Source of the DNA: Gammaproteobacteria bacterium
GTDB lineage: Bacteria; Pseudomonadota; Gammaproteobacteria; Steroidobacterales; Steroidobacteraceae
DNA length: 36,414 nucleotides
Reading direction: 5' to 3'
Assembly: GCA_021323735.1 (NCBI GenBank)
Contig: JAJPKM010000005.1
Coordinates: 1 to 36,414 of the forward strand
Shown here: in pieces, positions 8,907 through 17,246 of the stretch
How positions within the stretch are numbered: the first letter of the stretch is position 1
Layout: each line of letters opens with the position of its first letter
Translations under genes and position numbers: made by a program
The notes under the pieces: generated by a model
The model's database searches: none
What the model was told of the DNA's origin: nothing
The model's input: the letters and a program-made list of their open reading frames with translations, nothing else

Positions 8907-10597
8907 AGCTCGAAGCGCCGCATCCGGCCCACCGCGTAGTCGCAGGCGCGCGCCGTCAGCGCCATGTACGTGATGCTGGGGTTCTGGCAGGCGCTGCTGG
9001 CCATACAGGCGCCATCGGTGACGAACAGGTTGTCGACATCCCACGCCTGATTCCATTGATTGAGCACACCAAGATCCGGGGTCGCGCTCATGCGCGCTCC
9101 GCCCATTTCATGAATGCAATGTCCGGGTGGATTGTCTTTCGGCTGCAGCGTGATGTCCTTACAGCCGGCAGCCTCGAGCATCTCGGCCATGGCCGTCATC
9201 ATGTCGGCCTGCATGGCACGCTCGTTGTCGCGCCAACGAACCTCGATGCGCGCGGCGGGCACGCCCCACTTGTCCTTGACGCGAGGATCGATGCTGACGC
9301 GATTATCCGCGTGCGGCAGCGTCTCGCCCCAGCCCGCGGCGGAAAGCGTCCAGGGATCTAAGTTCGAGATCAGCGACCGCTTGAAGTCGGCACCGAAGCC
9401 CGGCAGGGCCGCGCCCCGATGCCAGTCGCGGCGGCTCGATCCGCCTTGCATGCCATAGCCGCGCAGGAATTTCGGATGCTGTGTCGAGACATTGCGGAAG
9501 CGTGCGATGTAGATGCCGTTCGGGCGCCGGCCGAACGTGGTGCGGTCCTCGAAGCCGCTCATGGTGCCAGAGGCTCCCGAGCCGTAGTGATGATCCATCA
9601 CATAGCGCCCGAGCGTGCCGCTTGAATTCGCCAGACCATCGGGAAAATGCGCGCTCTTGGAGTTGAGCAGCAGCCGCACCGACTCGATCGCCGAGGCGCA
9701 GAGGAACACCACGCGGGCCTTGTATTCGGTATCACGCAGCGTGCGCGCGTCGATCACCCGCACGCCGCGGATGCGCCCACGCTTCGCATCATAGGTCAGT
9801 TCCGCCGCGATGCTGTGCGGACGCAGCGTCAAGTTGCCCGTGGCCTGCGCCGCGGGCAGGGTCGAGCCTAAGCTGTTGAAATAGGAGTGTGTGATGCAGC
9901 CGCGCTCGCATGGCCCGCAGTAGTGGCAGGCCGCGCGGCCATTGTGGTTCTGCGTCAGGATGGCGACGCGGCCGATGGTCATGACGCGCTCGCTCTTGAA
10001 GGACTTGAGAATCCGCTCGCGTGCGGCGCGCTCCACGCCGGTCATGGGCATGGGCGGCAGGAACTCGCCATCCGGCAGCTGTGCCAAACCCTCGCGTGCG
10101 CCGGACACCCCGATGAAGCGTTCCACATGCGAATACCAGGGCGCGATATCTCGGTAGCGGATCGGCCAATCATTGCCGTGCCCGTCCTTGGCGTTGGCCT
10201 CAAAATCCAAATCGCTCCAGCGATAAACCTGGCGGCCCCACATGATGGAACGGCCCCCGACCTGGCGGCCGCGAAACCAGCTGAAGGGCGCGCCGTCCGG
10301 ATGGGTGTACGGATTCTCGATATCGTTGACGAAGAATTTGTGGCCCAGTTCATCGCAGGCGTAACAGCCGCTCTGTATCGGCCGCTCGCGTTTCAGCGGT
10401 GCGCGATCGCCCCAGCCGCGGAACGGAACTTCATAGGGCTGAACATGCTCGACAAAATCCTTGGCTGGATCGATGGGGCCTCCTGCCTCGAGCACCAGGG
10501 TCTTGAGCCCCGCCTCGGTGAGTTCCTTCGCCGCCCAACCGCCCGAGATGCCGGAGCCGACCACGATGGCATCGAATTCGTTAGGCGTCTTCATCAT
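8903..10597 (-). CDS. GMC family oxidoreductase (probable sugar/glucoside dehydrogenase large subunit)
   Basis: This 564-residue flavoprotein has an N-terminal FAD site (IVVGSGISGGWAAKEL), a CHYCGPCERGC cysteine cluster, and a C-terminal GMC ending with HEMGGARM (catalytic His region), a VTDGACMASSACQNPS segment (conserved Asn) and ITYMALTARA. The Cys cluster resembles that proposed to hold a 3Fe-4S cluster in FAD glucose/glucoside dehydrogenases. The start ATG at 10597 overlaps the upstream gene stop (ATGA), showing translational coupling with a Tat-signalled subunit 3 that probably carries it across the membrane. No cytochrome c partner gene is adjacent, so the electron acceptor is not visible. 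Confidence 0.9.
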
Positions 10598-11202
10598 GTC
10601 AGGCTTGCCGGCGCGAACGGCGCATCGGCATCGTAGCGGCCCGGCACGATCACGAACTTGAGGATGTCCTGCTGCACGGGTTTGCTGGTGAAGTAGCCGT
10701 GAATGACAAGTTCCTTGAGATGGACGTACCCGCGTTGGGCCGGGGTGAGGTCCAAGGACCCGCCGGCAGATTCGTTGGAAGATCCGCTGGAAGATCCAAG
10801 GGCCGCATCGAGTGTCGCGATCACGATGGCTAACCTCGAGTCTTCGAGCCCCGCCACCGGCGCGCCGGCCACCTCGCGCGCAAAGCCGTCGATGGCGGTC
10901 AAATCTCGCAGGAAAGCCGACCGACGGGCGACTGCGAAATACTCCGCAAGCACCAGGTCGATCCAGCTCAACACGCCCACGTCGGTCGCGCTCGGTGTGT
11001 CGGTGCGCGGCAGAATAGTGTCGGCGATGCGGGCGATCATGTCCGATTGCGCGGCGTTGAGTATGCGCGGTTCGCGCGCACCGTCGGCGGCAACGGCGCT
11101 CCACACGGCCTCGGCGGCGGCGGAGGTCAAGCTCAAGGCAAGGCCCCCGCGCGCCAGGATTTTAATGAGAGTGCGACGATCCATCGACGTTGAACTGCGC
11201 AT
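10594..11202 (-). CDS. Gluconate 2-dehydrogenase subunit 3 family protein (Tat-exported)
   Basis: This 202-residue protein is the first gene of the operon. It carries a Tat signal (DRRTLIKILARGGLALSLTSAAAEA) and family motifs IARIADTILPRTDTPSATDVGV and LVIHGYFTSKPVQQDIL. Such small subunits chaperone FAD insertion and carry the GMC subunit through the Tat system. A Ser/Gly-rich insert (GSSSGSSNESAGGS) is encoded partly by a short DNA repeat (TGGAAGATCC twice near 10775-10797) and probably forms a flexible loop. The ATG at 11202 has GGAG about 12 bases upstream; an internal Met seven codons on would also keep the signal. Confidence 0.88.
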   Translation of the reverse strand: MRSSTSMDRRTLIKILARGGLALSLTSAAAEAVWSAVAADGAREPRILNAAQSDMIARIADTILPRTDTPSATDVGVLSWIDLVLAEYFAVARRSAFLRDLTAIDGFAREVAGAPVAGLEDSRLAIVIATLDAALGSSSGSSNESAGGSLDLTPAQRGYVHLKELVIHGYFTSKPVQQDILKFVIVPGRYDADAPFAPASLT

Positions 11203-11340
11203 TCGCTCACGACTCCGGAAGGCACGGCCTTACCCGAAATCTGGCACAGTTGGGGAAGGTTGTCGACTTGCGGTTGGCTAGGAACCATCCCTTAGCCCCA
11301 AGGTCCCTTCATTGAGGGTCCATACGCCAGGAGTCAAGAA

Positions 11341-11934
11341 TTGCCGATCGAGGAGAGCCCGTTGCCATCCGCGCGATATCTTACCGGGGCTGTGGTATTG
11401 GCGGTGCATGTTGCCTTGATCGCCGCGCTGATGGTGGCCTGGCGGCCCGGAACGCTTGGGCAGACGGCCGCGGACGCGGTTCAATTGCTGTACCTGGCGC
11501 CCGTAGTCCCGCCGCAGCCACGCACAGTGGTGGCCAACCTTCGGCGCCGCGGGGGTGGCATGAACGTGGTGCTGGCCCCGCCAGCCTTGGACCTCGCATC
11601 GTTTCCGGTTGCATCAGTACCCGGCTCGAGCAACGGCGAGGGCTCGGGTGTCGATTGGACGGCGGAGGCGCGGCGCGCTCTGCAGGCATTCGAGATCCGC
11701 CACCATCAGCCTGCCCCCAACCAGTCGGTGTCGGGAGGGCCGGAAGAAGAGCACTGGCATCCAGGTACGAGGCACCATGCGGGTGAGAGATTCAAGAACG
11801 CGAATGGCGACTGGATCGTGTGGATCGATGCCAACTGCTATGAAATTGCCGGCGCCGAGACGCGCGCCTACGCGCATGTCGCACCGCTGACCCAACTGAT
11901 CTGCCAGGATCCGCCGGACAAGAACACACCGTGA
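11341..11934 (+). CDS. Membrane-anchored protein with TonB-like N-terminus
   Basis: This 197-residue protein starts at a TTG with AGGAG exactly 7 bases upstream; an in-frame stop lies shortly before, so no longer form exists. One N-terminal membrane helix (YLTGAVVLAVHVALIAALMVAW) is followed by a proline-rich segment (LAPVVPPQPRT), as in TonB/energy-transducer proteins. The C-terminal region (FKNANGDWIVWIDANCYEIAG, then two further Cys) does not look like a TonB domain. It is probably periplasmic with an inner-membrane anchor. It diverges from the GMC operon and precedes the DUF4097 gene. Function is unknown. Confidence 0.7.
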   Translation: MPIEESPLPSARYLTGAVVLAVHVALIAALMVAWRPGTLGQTAADAVQLLYLAPVVPPQPRTVVANLRRRGGGMNVVLAPPALDLASFPVASVPGSSNGEGSGVDWTAEARRALQAFEIRHHQPAPNQSVSGGPEEEHWHPGTRHHAGERFKNANGDWIVWIDANCYEIAGAETRAYAHVAPLTQLICQDPPDKNTP

Positions 11935-12048
11935 CGGGCGGTAGCACCCCGAGTCCGAGCTACAATACCCTGCAACTTTTCCCGTTCAGCGGGGTTGTAC
12001 CGGAAACGTAGCCTTTCAAGCGTAGCAACAGATAGGAAGCCTTCCGCC

Positions 12049-12930
12049 ATGACTCCATTCATGAAGCGACTCCCGATTTTTCGAGCGGGCGTCTGCATTG
12101 CGTTTCTTGCGACAGGTCTCATTGCCCCGAGGGTTCATGCCGAGGACTACGCCAAGTCCTTCAGCGTCTCGAATCGCGCCAATGTGCACGTCGAGACCAA
12201 TGACGGCAGCATCACGGTGGTCGCCGGCGATGCGAAGCAAGTGGAATTTCGGGTTGAGTACAAGGGCTATGAGCTAGACAAGACCTTGCATATCGAAGCG
12301 CATCAACAGGGAGATGACATCGAGCTCTCGGCCCGGGTGGTCAACCGGCTGCAGTTTGTCTTCGGCAACACCAAGCGCGTGCACATCGAGGTGCGCATGC
12401 CGAAAGAGGCGGATCTGCGCGTCGAAACGGGTGACGGTTCCATAAAGGCCAGCGGTCTGTCGGGCAACATCGACCTGCACACCGGCGACGGAAGCCTCAA
12501 GGTGGATTCCCTGGCGGGCATCCTGCGCCTGCGAACCGGAGATGGTTCCATCGAGGCCAGCGATCTGGACGGCCGTTGCGAGGCCGTCTCCGGGGACGGA
12601 CACATTCGGCTCTCTGGCCGCTTCGATGCTCTGCTGGCCAAGAGCGGCGACGGCAGTCTCGATGTGAGCGCCCTTCCGGGCTCCAAGTTGGAATCCGACT
12701 GGAGCATCCGGTCCGGCGACGGCGCCATCGATGTGGCGCTGCCGAGCGATCTGCCGGCCGACATCGACGCCAGTACCCATGACGGGCACATCAGCTCGGA
12801 TATACCGATCACCGTGGCGGGAATCATCGGCAAATCCCATGTGTCCCATGTGCACGGCAAATTGAACGGCGGCGGCCGCTCATTCACCATCCACACGGGG
12901 GATGGTTCGATTCGCTTGAAGCAGGTGTGA
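12049..12930 (+). CDS. DUF4097-type secreted beta-strand repeat protein
   Basis: This 293-residue exported protein has a signal peptide (KRLPIFRAGVCIAFLATGLIAP) and a series of about nine short repeats. Each carries G-D-G-S/H/A (TNDGS, TGDGS several times, SGDGH, SGDGS, SGDGA, THDGH), spaced 20-25 residues apart. This is the pattern of the DUF4097 putative adhesin family, which folds as a beta-helix-like solenoid. The start at 12049 has AGGAAG about 9 bases upstream; the frame is open from 11995 but the N-terminal extension lacks a signal. A TACAAT at 11961-11966 could be a -10 box with no clear -35. The biological role of the family is poorly known. Confidence 0.85.
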   Translation: MTPFMKRLPIFRAGVCIAFLATGLIAPRVHAEDYAKSFSVSNRANVHVETNDGSITVVAGDAKQVEFRVEYKGYELDKTLHIEAHQQGDDIELSARVVNRLQFVFGNTKRVHIEVRMPKEADLRVETGDGSIKASGLSGNIDLHTGDGSLKVDSLAGILRLRTGDGSIEASDLDGRCEAVSGDGHIRLSGRFDALLAKSGDGSLDVSALPGSKLESDWSIRSGDGAIDVALPSDLPADIDASTHDGHISSDIPITVAGIIGKSHVSHVHGKLNGGGRSFTIHTGDGSIRLKQV

Positions 12931-12938
12931 TCTGGCGG

Positions 12939-12969
12939 GCCAGGGAGAATGCTCGAGGCCTCCCTTGGC
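12939..12969. terminator. Weak hairpin between convergent genes
   Basis: GCCAGGGAG pairs with CTCCCTTGGC (one bulged base) across a 12-base loop, between the convergent DUF4097 and lipase genes. There is no T tract on either strand, so this is at best a weak bidirectional terminator. Confidence 0.3.
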
Positions 12970-12977
12970 GATGCGGT

Positions 12978-14522
12978 TTATTGATTCCCGAAGAATGTCT
13001 TGACTGCCGTGAAACAAAACGGCGCGACGAGCTGCGCGTGGTAGGCTTCCTCGACGGCGAGTGCACCGCCATCCGTGGCACCATGTGAGACCGCATCGGC
13101 GGCGACCAGCGATTTTGCCGCTTCAAAACCCTGTTTCAAATTGCCGTAGGGGTCGTTGGCCGTCACCGAGGCCTCCAGATTCAGCATGCTCGAGGGCGCG
13201 GACGCGGGTGCGTGTGATGTCCAGTAGTTCTGCATCAGCTGTGCGTTGAACCAAAACACCAGCGGATCCTCGTCGCCACCGCAAAGTAGTACCGGCGCCG
13301 TCGGCACCCAATCCCGCAGGTCATTCATCTGCAGCGCCTGCCGCCAGGGCAGCCCCGGACTCGCCGCCGCGATGCCGGTCGTGACGCTGGGGAAGCCCCC
13401 GTCGGGGTGCGCCTGGGCGTCTTCGAGGTAGCTCAGACGATAGCTGTTCTCAAGCAGATTGCCGGGGCCAAAGCCGAGCGCGAACACCGGCGCCAAATTC
13501 GCGGGGGTCGTGGGTGGCGTGATGGCGGCGAACTGCGGCGCCGGCGGCGTAGGACTGAAGAGCGCGTATTGCGGTAGCTTTCCTTGTGCGTACAGCTGGC
13601 TGCGAGGCGTGGTGCTCGGCAATAAGGACGCGATACCGGACGCGTACTGCGGCGAGAATACGTCCGCGGCGTTCGCGTAGATGTTGCCGTAGGTCCTCTG
13701 ATAGGCCGTGATCAGCAGCGTGGCCGACACGGGACCATCGCCATTGACCTCGCCGTAAAATACAGCGTCGACGAATGCAGCCAACGCATAGGGTCCCGAC
13801 ATGGGCGCGGATGCCGTCACGTTCATGCCGGCGCCCTGCATGGCCCGGTGCGTCGCCATGGCCACGTAGCCGCCTTGCGAGTAGCCGGTGATGAACAATT
13901 GTCCGCCATCCGTGGTCAAGGTCGCGGACGCATAGGGGAGGGCGGTACGCGCCGCGGTCAGAGCGTCAATCATGTCCTTCGACTGCTGATCGGCGATCAA
14001 GTAGGGATGGTAGGACAGCGTTGAAGTGTCGTACCCGGCGTAGTTAGGGGCCACCACGATGTAGCCCTTGGATGCAAACAACGCCGCCAGGAAGAGCGTT
14101 TCTGCATTGCTCATATCCGTCATTTTGAAGGCGCGGTCGGTGGTCGTACCGTGCGCATACAAAAGAATCGGGCGCTTCCCGGTGCAGTTCGAGCCCGCAC
14201 CGGTGGGCACCATCAAAGCGCCGGAGGCGGTCGTGGACTCATTCGCGCCGCCCACCGTGGCGTACTCGATGTCGTACAGGAGAACATCGCACACCGGCGC
14301 ACCACTCAGCGACAGCAGTTGCAGGTTGCTGGCGAGGTTGAGTGTGATCAATAAATCCGATGCTTTGACCGTCGAGACGAGTTCGGGCGGGGTTTGCAGC
14401 AGCGCTCCACGTGCCGTCCCTAAGGTAGGTGAGGAAGTACCCGCGCCTTTGCCCCCGCAAGCCAGCAGCAGCGCGGAAAGAAGACAAACAAGACCAGGGG
14501 CTAAGCCTCGAATGACGCGCAA
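12978..14522 (-). CDS. Secretory-lipase-like alpha/beta hydrolase lipoprotein
   Basis: This is a protein of about 514 residues with a lipoprotein signal (LVCLLSALLLACGG), so it is probably anchored to the outer membrane. The frame opens at 14552, but I choose the TTG at 14522 because GGAGG lies exactly 7 bases before it and the signal then starts normally. The hydrolase core shows ILLYAHGTT, a YIVVAPNYAGYD segment and GYSQGGYVAM with the nucleophilic serine. A later PVLLCGGDEDPLV supplies a probable acid, and a His near VEEAYHAQLV is the likely third residue. The overall plan matches secreted lipase/esterase families (LIP-like). The substrate is unknown. Confidence 0.85.
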   Translation of the reverse strand: MRVIRGLAPGLVCLLSALLLACGGKGAGTSSPTLGTARGALLQTPPELVSTVKASDLLITLNLASNLQLLSLSGAPVCDVLLYDIEYATVGGANESTTASGALMVPTGAGSNCTGKRPILLYAHGTTTDRAFKMTDMSNAETLFLAALFASKGYIVVAPNYAGYDTSTLSYHPYLIADQQSKDMIDALTAARTALPYASATLTTDGGQLFITGYSQGGYVAMATHRAMQGAGMNVTASAPMSGPYALAAFVDAVFYGEVNGDGPVSATLLITAYQRTYGNIYANAADVFSPQYASGIASLLPSTTPRSQLYAQGKLPQYALFSPTPPAPQFAAITPPTTPANLAPVFALGFGPGNLLENSYRLSYLEDAQAHPDGGFPSVTTGIAAASPGLPWRQALQMNDLRDWVPTAPVLLCGGDEDPLVFWFNAQLMQNYWTSHAPASAPSSMLNLEASVTANDPYGNLKQGFEAAKSLVAADAVSHGATDGGALAVEEAYHAQLVAPFCFTAVKTFFGNQ

Positions 14523-14750
14523 GGGCTCACCTCCAAGGGCAGCGTCGTTCAAGGCTAGGCTAGTTCTTCGGCGAAGTCTGTCAGGCTGCCGCTGCGCCTG
14601 ATCGCGCTGTTACGCAATATCTTGTCAGAAAAGGCGGACTTCACGCGGTGATCCGGCATGGGCAGACCCACAGAAAGCAACCCCAGCAAGGGGCGGTCGC
14701 CATACAATGTGGCTGGCGGCTGTTGCGCAAATGAAAATTCGGGGGTAGCG

Positions 14751-15158
14751 ATGAATAGAGGAATTTGGATAGGGGTGCTCATCGCGCTGAGCGGAGCCTG
14801 CGCGTACGCTGACATTGCACCGTCGGTCGCACAGAGCACGCTGCAAGGTCAAGCGCGGCAGTTCGGCATTTTTTACGGAGGCACAGCTGCCCAGTACGAC
14901 CTGTGCGTCAAGAAGGGATTTCTCCCCAAAGGCGATCAAAGCGCCGAGGAGATGGCCAAGTCCATGCTCGAGAAAGTCCTTCAAGCGTCGAACATCGGAC
15001 CTGACCTGTCGGTGTACGTGCAAGACGGCTGGGACACGATGAAGCAGGAAGTCGCACAGCACGAGTCCTTCTACACCCAAGAGCGCTGTTCCGGTGTGGG
15101 AAAAGAGTGGGCCAAGATGATCGCGGTGTTGCGAGCCAAGAGGATCAGTTCACCCTAG
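14751..15158 (+). CDS. Small secreted hypothetical protein
   Basis: This 135-residue protein has a signal peptide (NRGIWIGVLIALSGACAYA) and a helical mature part with two cysteines (YDLCVKKGFLP and YTQERCSGVG) that could form a disulfide. The ATG at 14751 is preceded by GGGGG with 5 bases of spacing. The longer frame from 14658 is not supported by a signal or codon pattern. It diverges from the lipase-like gene. I do not recognise the family. Confidence 0.7.
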   Translation: MNRGIWIGVLIALSGACAYADIAPSVAQSTLQGQARQFGIFYGGTAAQYDLCVKKGFLPKGDQSAEEMAKSMLEKVLQASNIGPDLSVYVQDGWDTMKQEVAQHESFYTQERCSGVGKEWAKMIAVLRAKRISSP

Positions 15159-15221
15159 GTCGATCTCACCGCTGAATTCAACGCTCGCCTTCAGTACGAC
15201 CTTCGGCCTCATCCGTCAGCC

Positions 15222-15440
15222 TCATCGCTTTCCCATGCCCATATCCAGGATGATTTTGGTGACGCCCTCGACGCGGCGCGCGTCTCTCTCGGCGCTTTTC
15301 GTGATGACGGGATCATTGAGGGCAGCGGCCAGTTTGACGACGCCGTGATGTACCTCGACGCCGACTGTGCCGGCGGGGACTTGTTCGTCTTGATCCAGTT
15401 CGGCAATCACCTCTTGCTGAATTTGCGCATCATTCTTCAT
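15222..15440 (-). CDS. Small BON-domain protein
   Basis: This 72-residue protein is essentially one BON domain without a signal peptide: IQQEVIAELDQDEQV, then VGVEVHHGVVKLAAALNDP and ARRVEGVTKIILDM. BON domains (as in OsmY) bind lipid or other envelope surfaces. The start is secure: AGGAGG lies about 6 bases upstream. Without a signal it would be cytoplasmic, which is common for short BON proteins but leaves its role open. About 150 bases without an evident gene separate it from the MFS gene stop. Confidence 0.8.
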   Translation of the reverse strand: MKNDAQIQQEVIAELDQDEQVPAGTVGVEVHHGVVKLAAALNDPVITKSAERDARRVEGVTKIILDMGMGKR

Positions 15441-15588
15441 TAGAGACCTCCTGTTTCCGTATCGGGTTTGGAATCAGCATGGCGCCGGGGAATGGGCGGG
15501 CAAAGCGGAAGACATGAAGTGGTACGTAGGACAAACACTCGGAAGCCTGTCTGAATATTCCCCGCGACCGCGACCGCGATGGATTTGG

Positions 15589-17133
15589 CTATTCGATGAC
15601 GGCATGGGTGTCCGCCGGCACGTGTTGGGGCGGCTTCAGCAACAGCACCAATGGCAGCACGGCCAAGGAGAGGATGCACATCAGCCAGAAGTCATCGAGA
15701 TAGGCGATCATCGTCGCCTGCTGGGTGATGGCGGCGTCGAGCGCTGCGGCGCCGGCCGGATGGTGCAGGTTGAAGGCGGCGGCGACCGCCGGGTCATGCC
15801 ATGCGGGGTTCGCGTAGTTGATGCTCTCGGTCAGCGAGGCGTGCGCGACCACCGTATTGCGGACCAAGAGAAATTGCACCAGCGAAATTCCGATGCTGCT
15901 GCCGATGTTGCGAACCAGGCTAAAGATGGCGGTGCCCTGGCTGCGCATTGACGCGCTCAAGGTGGCAAACGTCGAGGTACTCAAGGGTACGAAGACCAAA
16001 CCCAACCCTAACCCTTGCCATACCCCCGGCCAGATGATGTCGCTGACGCCAAGATCCAGCGAATAGTGGCTCATTTGCCAGAGCGAAATTGCCAGGACCA
16101 TGAAGCCGATGGTCAGCATGAGCCGGATGCTGACTTTCCCTATCAACCGCCCCGCCACCAGCATGGCCAACATCGTGCCGATGCCGGAAGGGGAGGTGAT
16201 CAGACCGGTGGTCGCCACCGGATAGTCGAGCAGACTCTCGAGCATGGTGGGAATGAGCGCACGGCTGGCATACATCACCAAGCCGACGACGAAGATGAAC
16301 AGGGTACCGGTGGCGTAGTTTCTGTTCTTGAGGAGCCGGTAGTCGAAGAACGACTTTTCAGCCGGGGTGAGCGCCGTATGGGCCACGAAGTAGGTGCCGG
16401 CAACCCCGCACACGATGAGTTCGACCCAGGTTTCGGTCGACGAAAACCAGTCATTCTGCTGGCCCCGGTCGAGCAGCATCTGCAAGGCACCCACCGCAAG
16501 GCTCAACGTGGTGAAACCAAACAGATCGATCTGCATGCGTCGCTCGGCCGGCGTCGGTCGGATGTATCTCCAGATGCCGTAGAAGGCGATCATGCCCACC
16601 GGAACATTGATGAAAAACACCCACCGCCAGTCGTACTGGTCCGTCAGCCAACCGCCCAATGTCGGGCCCAAGATCGGACCCACCATGACGCCCATTCCCC
16701 AAATGGCCATCGCCGAGCCCTGCTTTTCTCGCGGATTGATGTCCATGAGCACGACTTGCGAGAGCGGTACGAATGCAGCCCCGAACACACCTTGCAGCAG
16801 ACGCGCCGCGACGATCTGGCCCAGCGACTCCGAGACGCCGCACAGCGCCGAGGCCAGCGTGAAGCCCGCCACCGAGAACAGGAAAACGGTTTTCTGTCCA
16901 AAGCGGTCGCAGAGAAAGCCGGTCAGCGGTGTGGCAATGGCGGAGGCAACGATATAGGCCGTTAGCACCCAGGCAATTTGGTCCTGGGACGCCGACAAAC
17001 TGCCTTGCATGTGCGGGAGCGCGACGTTGGCGATCGTGCTGTCGAGCGTCTGCAGAATCGTCGCCAGCATGATCGAGATCGTGATCATGGGTCGATTCAG
17101 TCGCGCTGTCATGAACGTCTCGGTGCGACGCAT
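15589..17133 (-). CDS. emrB: DHA2-family MFS multidrug exporter (EmrB-type)
   Basis: This 514-residue transporter probably has 14 transmembrane helices. The N-terminus shows TILQTLDSTIANVALPHMQG, then DRFGQK (MFS loop 2-3 motif) and GPILGPTLGGWL (motif C of drug/H+ antiporters), followed by YDWRWVFFINVP. These are hallmarks of EmrB/QacA-type DHA2 exporters. AGAGG lies about 10 bases before the ATG. No EmrA membrane-fusion gene is adjacent, so the partner is encoded elsewhere or the pump works alone. The promoter at 17179-17207 is overlaid by inverted repeats, suggesting repression by a MarR-type regulator not present in the window. Confidence 0.9.
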   Translation of the reverse strand: MRRTETFMTARLNRPMITISIMLATILQTLDSTIANVALPHMQGSLSASQDQIAWVLTAYIVASAIATPLTGFLCDRFGQKTVFLFSVAGFTLASALCGVSESLGQIVAARLLQGVFGAAFVPLSQVVLMDINPREKQGSAMAIWGMGVMVGPILGPTLGGWLTDQYDWRWVFFINVPVGMIAFYGIWRYIRPTPAERRMQIDLFGFTTLSLAVGALQMLLDRGQQNDWFSSTETWVELIVCGVAGTYFVAHTALTPAEKSFFDYRLLKNRNYATGTLFIFVVGLVMYASRALIPTMLESLLDYPVATTGLITSPSGIGTMLAMLVAGRLIGKVSIRLMLTIGFMVLAISLWQMSHYSLDLGVSDIIWPGVWQGLGLGLVFVPLSTSTFATLSASMRSQGTAIFSLVRNIGSSIGISLVQFLLVRNTVVAHASLTESINYANPAWHDPAVAAAFNLHHPAGAAALDAAITQQATMIAYLDDFWLMCILSLAVLPLVLLLKPPQHVPADTHAVIE

Positions 17134-17163
17134 TTCCGGAAACCTCTCCAGGAGAGGCTCTAA

Positions 17164-17198
17164 TTAGATAGCATACTAATTGTATGGTAACTATCTAA
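17164..17198 (-). promoter_or_regulatory. MarR-like operator over the emrB promoter
   Basis: TTAGATAG (17164-17171) and CTATCTAA (17191-17198) form an exact inverted repeat. Each end also forms part of an imperfect palindrome: TTAGATAGCATACTAA (17164-17179) is of the TTAG-N3-GC-N3-CTAA type, and 17183-17198 is a weaker copy. They cover the -10 element and most of the spacer of the promoter below. The position fits repression by a MarR/EmrR-family protein; that identity is inference. Confidence 0.6.
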
Positions 17199-17207
17199 TA
17201 AAGTAAA
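17179..17207 (-). promoter_or_regulatory. emrB: Sigma70-type promoter for emrB
   Basis: On the minus strand, TTTACT (17207-17202) and TACAAT (17184-17179) are separated by exactly 17 bases, a near-consensus promoter. It fires toward the emrB start at 17133, leaving a short leader with AGAGG. Confidence 0.65.
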
Positions 17208-17246
17208 GGGACTTCCGGCAGCGGATCACGCAGTCGCCCGGCAGGC

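Noticed and set aside
10770-10800. Short repeat TGGAAGATCC (two copies)
   Set aside because: It only encodes a Ser-rich loop in the subunit 3 protein; there are too few copies for a functional DNA repeat.
10700-11281. 192-codon plus-strand frame opposite the subunit 3 gene
   Set aside because: It is Ser/Arg-rich shadow sequence and the minus-strand gene has a clear Tat signal and family motifs.
12180-12920. Series of GGCGACGG-like DNA repeats
   Set aside because: They encode the GDGS motifs of the DUF4097 protein and are explained by the protein fold, not by a CRISPR or DNA element.
16015-16965. 316-codon plus-strand frame opposite emrB
   Set aside because: It is extremely Arg/His/Asp/Gly-rich and lies inside a clear 14-helix transporter.
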